From Thermoflexales bacterium (GTDB lineage: Bacteria; Chloroflexota; Anaerolineae; Fen-1058): a stretch of DNA of 7,766 nt. Location: the NCBI GenBank assembly GCA_030834835.1, contig JAUQXD010000873.1:1-7766 (forward strand). Direction: 5' to 3'. Position numbers and translations under genes: made by a program. Positions 6,483 through 7,766 of this stretch are shown here, piece after piece. The notes beneath the pieces were generated by a model. The model was not told the DNA's origin and ran no database searches. It worked only from the letters and a program-made list of their open reading frames with translations. Positions within the stretch are counted from its first letter, which is position 1. Every line of letters begins with the position of its first letter.

Positions 6483-7766
6483 TTAGAAGAAATCAGCCTG
6501 ATTGACGGCTGCCTGCTCTTGAATCACCTGCCCCGTCGCCACATCCAACAGACGCCATACTACTTTATCACCGATTTCCAAAGAGGCGGAATCGGGCAGC
6601 AAAACCTTGATGTCGGTGTCGCCGGTTGGCTCGATCACCTGTTCGTAGGTGACGATAGCCCGGTCGCCCTTCAGCAACAACAAGCGCACTTGCCGCGCCC
6701 GATCGAAGATCTGCGACGCGATCGGCTGTAGGCGGACCGTGAAGAACCGGGTGTTGATGACGGCGGGGGCTGTCATCGTCACCTTCACGACGCTGGCGGT
6801 GATGGGCTGTCGGATGACGAGGCACGGCACGACGATCTCTTGCAGCGACAGGCCGCCGTGCGCGTAGTTGTATTTGCCCGGCGTGCGGAAGCAGCCAATG
6901 CCACGCGGATACCAGCCTTGCAGGTCGGCGCTGCCGGGCACGGGAAACCGCTGTTGATCGGTGAAGCCCAGGTTGCGCCCCACCAGATAGCGCGAAGCGG
7001 TCTTGAGCGCGGGCACATCTTTCACCGAGACTTTGTCGGCTTCGGCGACATCGTCGAGCAAGAGAAAGCCGTGATCGGCGACGACGACGATCGTCTGGAG
7101 TTCGGCCTCGCGCAACTTGCGGATGGCGCGCTCGACTTCTTTGAGCAGGCCGCTGAAGACCGTCAGCGCCAATTCCTGCGCGTTCTCGCCAAGGTTATCG
7201 AGCGCCGTATGGAACGTCACGTACAATTCCTCTGAGACTGGAATCTGTTCGGTCGAGGTGGCGTTGAGCGCCGAGATTTCACTGTAGATTTGGGTGCGCG
7301 GATAACGGGCGCGCAAATAGGCTTCGCGTTCGGACTTGTTCGCCAGGTTGCCGCTGTCCCCGATCGTGACGCGCCAATCGTCACCCGCCCATTCGACCTT
7401 GCGCTGATCGCCGTCGGGCAGCAGCGCGGGCATGGCCACTTTGGTGATCGTCGGCAATGTGACGACGCAGGCTTCGAGCGTGAGGTCTTCGCGAGCGATG
7501 TCGCGCCGCAGCCGATCGACCAGGGCCTGCGCCAGTTCGAAGCGCAGCGCATCGACGAAGATCACACCGACGCGCTGGCCGGGTTCGACGTGAACGAGGT
7601 CGCGCCATGTCGTCGTTTGCGAGGGCACACCGTCAAACACCCAATGCTCGCGCCCGGCCAACAGTTCGACGAAGCGCCCGTTCAGCCGATCGAGATAGCG
7701 GCGATACACCCGCCAGCAGCGTTGGCGCAGCAGGTCATACGTGGCCAGCGCATCGTCGATCGCTTC
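6483..7766 (-). CDS. pglZ: BREX protein PglZ, alkaline-phosphatase-fold domain protein (C-terminal part, 5' end outside window)
   Basis: The reading frame is open from the window edge (7766) to a TAA at 6485-6483, giving 427 residues. A GTG at 7709 is in frame, but the frame continues open upstream of it, so it is not the start. Alkaline-phosphatase-superfamily signatures are visible: VDALRFE (Asp codon at 7553), the LPTITK..MPALLP stretch (about 7460-7410), VVVADHGF (Asp-His around 7076-7071), and HGGLSLQEIVVP (His codon at 6860). These are the expected metal-binding positions of the PglZ family. The last ~110 residues look like a beta-rich accessory domain. PglZ is a core BREX protein whose reaction is not well established; it acts in the cytosol with the BREX methyltransferase and ATPases. 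Full-length members are commonly 800 residues or more, so about half is probably missing here. brxL follows after 25 bases, consistent with one operon. The family call is firm; the BREX type cannot be read from this part. Confidence 0.93.
   Translation of the reverse strand, partial: EAIDDALATYDLLRQRCWRVYRRYLDRLNGRFVELLAGREHWVFDGVPSQTTTWRDLVHVEPGQRVGVIFVDALRFELAQALVDRLRRDIAREDLTLEACVVTLPTITKVAMPALLPDGDQRKVEWAGDDWRVTIGDSGNLANKSEREAYLRARYPRTQIYSEISALNATSTEQIPVSEELYVTFHTALDNLGENAQELALTVFSGLLKEVERAIRKLREAELQTIVVVADHGFLLLDDVAEADKVSVKDVPALKTASRYLVGRNLGFTDQQRFPVPGSADLQGWYPRGIGCFRTPGKYNYAHGGLSLQEIVVPCLVIRQPITASVVKVTMTAPAVINTRFFTVRLQPIASQIFDRARQVRLLLLKGDRAIVTYEQVIEPTGDTDIKVLLPDSASLEIGDKVVWRLLDVATGQVIQEQAAVNQADFF

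Noticed and set aside
4446..6505. Several long plus-strand open frames (for example 4446-5024, 4637-5266, 5843-6505).
   Set aside because: They lie antisense to brxL, which has a clear family match and intact motifs; long antisense frames are expected in G+C-rich coding DNA.
4394..7766. Assignment of the BREX locus to type 1 or type 4.
   Set aside because: Both types carry pglZ and brxL together; the deciding genes lie beyond the window.

Overview
The window carries four genes in a row, all on the minus strand, with almost no spare DNA. In the order they would be transcribed (right to left) they are: the C-terminal part of a PglZ phosphatase-fold protein (7766-6483, cut by the window edge); a complete BrxL, an AAA+ ATPase with a Lon-like C-terminal domain (6457-4394); a soluble histidine kinase with a degenerate receiver-like N-terminus (4380-3193); and a very long receiver / kinase-like / STAND-type NTPase protein (2992 to beyond position 1, at least 997 residues). 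The last gene is open over its whole length from an ATG at 2992 to the window edge.

PglZ followed directly by BrxL is the 3' end of a BREX phage-defence locus (types 1 and 4 both contain this pair). The methyltransferase or BrxP/BrxC genes that would set the type would lie beyond position 7766 and cannot be seen. BREX blocks phage DNA replication and normally marks host DNA by methylation.

The less usual part is what follows brxL. The kinase starts 13 bases after the brxL stop with a good ribosome binding site, so it could be co-transcribed with the BREX genes. The protein after it begins with a receiver domain that keeps every catalytic residue, so the two look like a cognate phosphorelay pair. 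The receiver is fused not to a DNA-binding output but to a degenerate aminoglycoside-phosphotransferase/protein-kinase-like domain and then a P-loop NTPase of the STAND/AAA kind. My reading (inference) is that this is a cytosolic sensing and switching module placed beside a BREX system, either to control it or to act as a second defence layer.

The only non-coding stretch of any size is the 200 bases at 2993-3192 between the last two genes. It holds a perfect 6+6 palindrome (3112-3125) and weak promoter-like hexamers, but no convincing terminator.

Base composition changes near the brxL/kinase junction: sampled 60-base lines give 38/60 G+C in pglZ (7081-7140) and 33/60 in brxL (5101-5160), but 29/60 in the kinase (3601-3660) and 25/60 in the STAND gene (2161-2220). 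This suggests two modules with different histories. The host is a bacterium; multi-domain receiver/STAND proteins of this kind are common in Chloroflexi, Cyanobacteria and other bacteria with complex signalling, but I cannot assign a phylum. I see no tRNA, rRNA, CRISPR array, transposase or attachment site.
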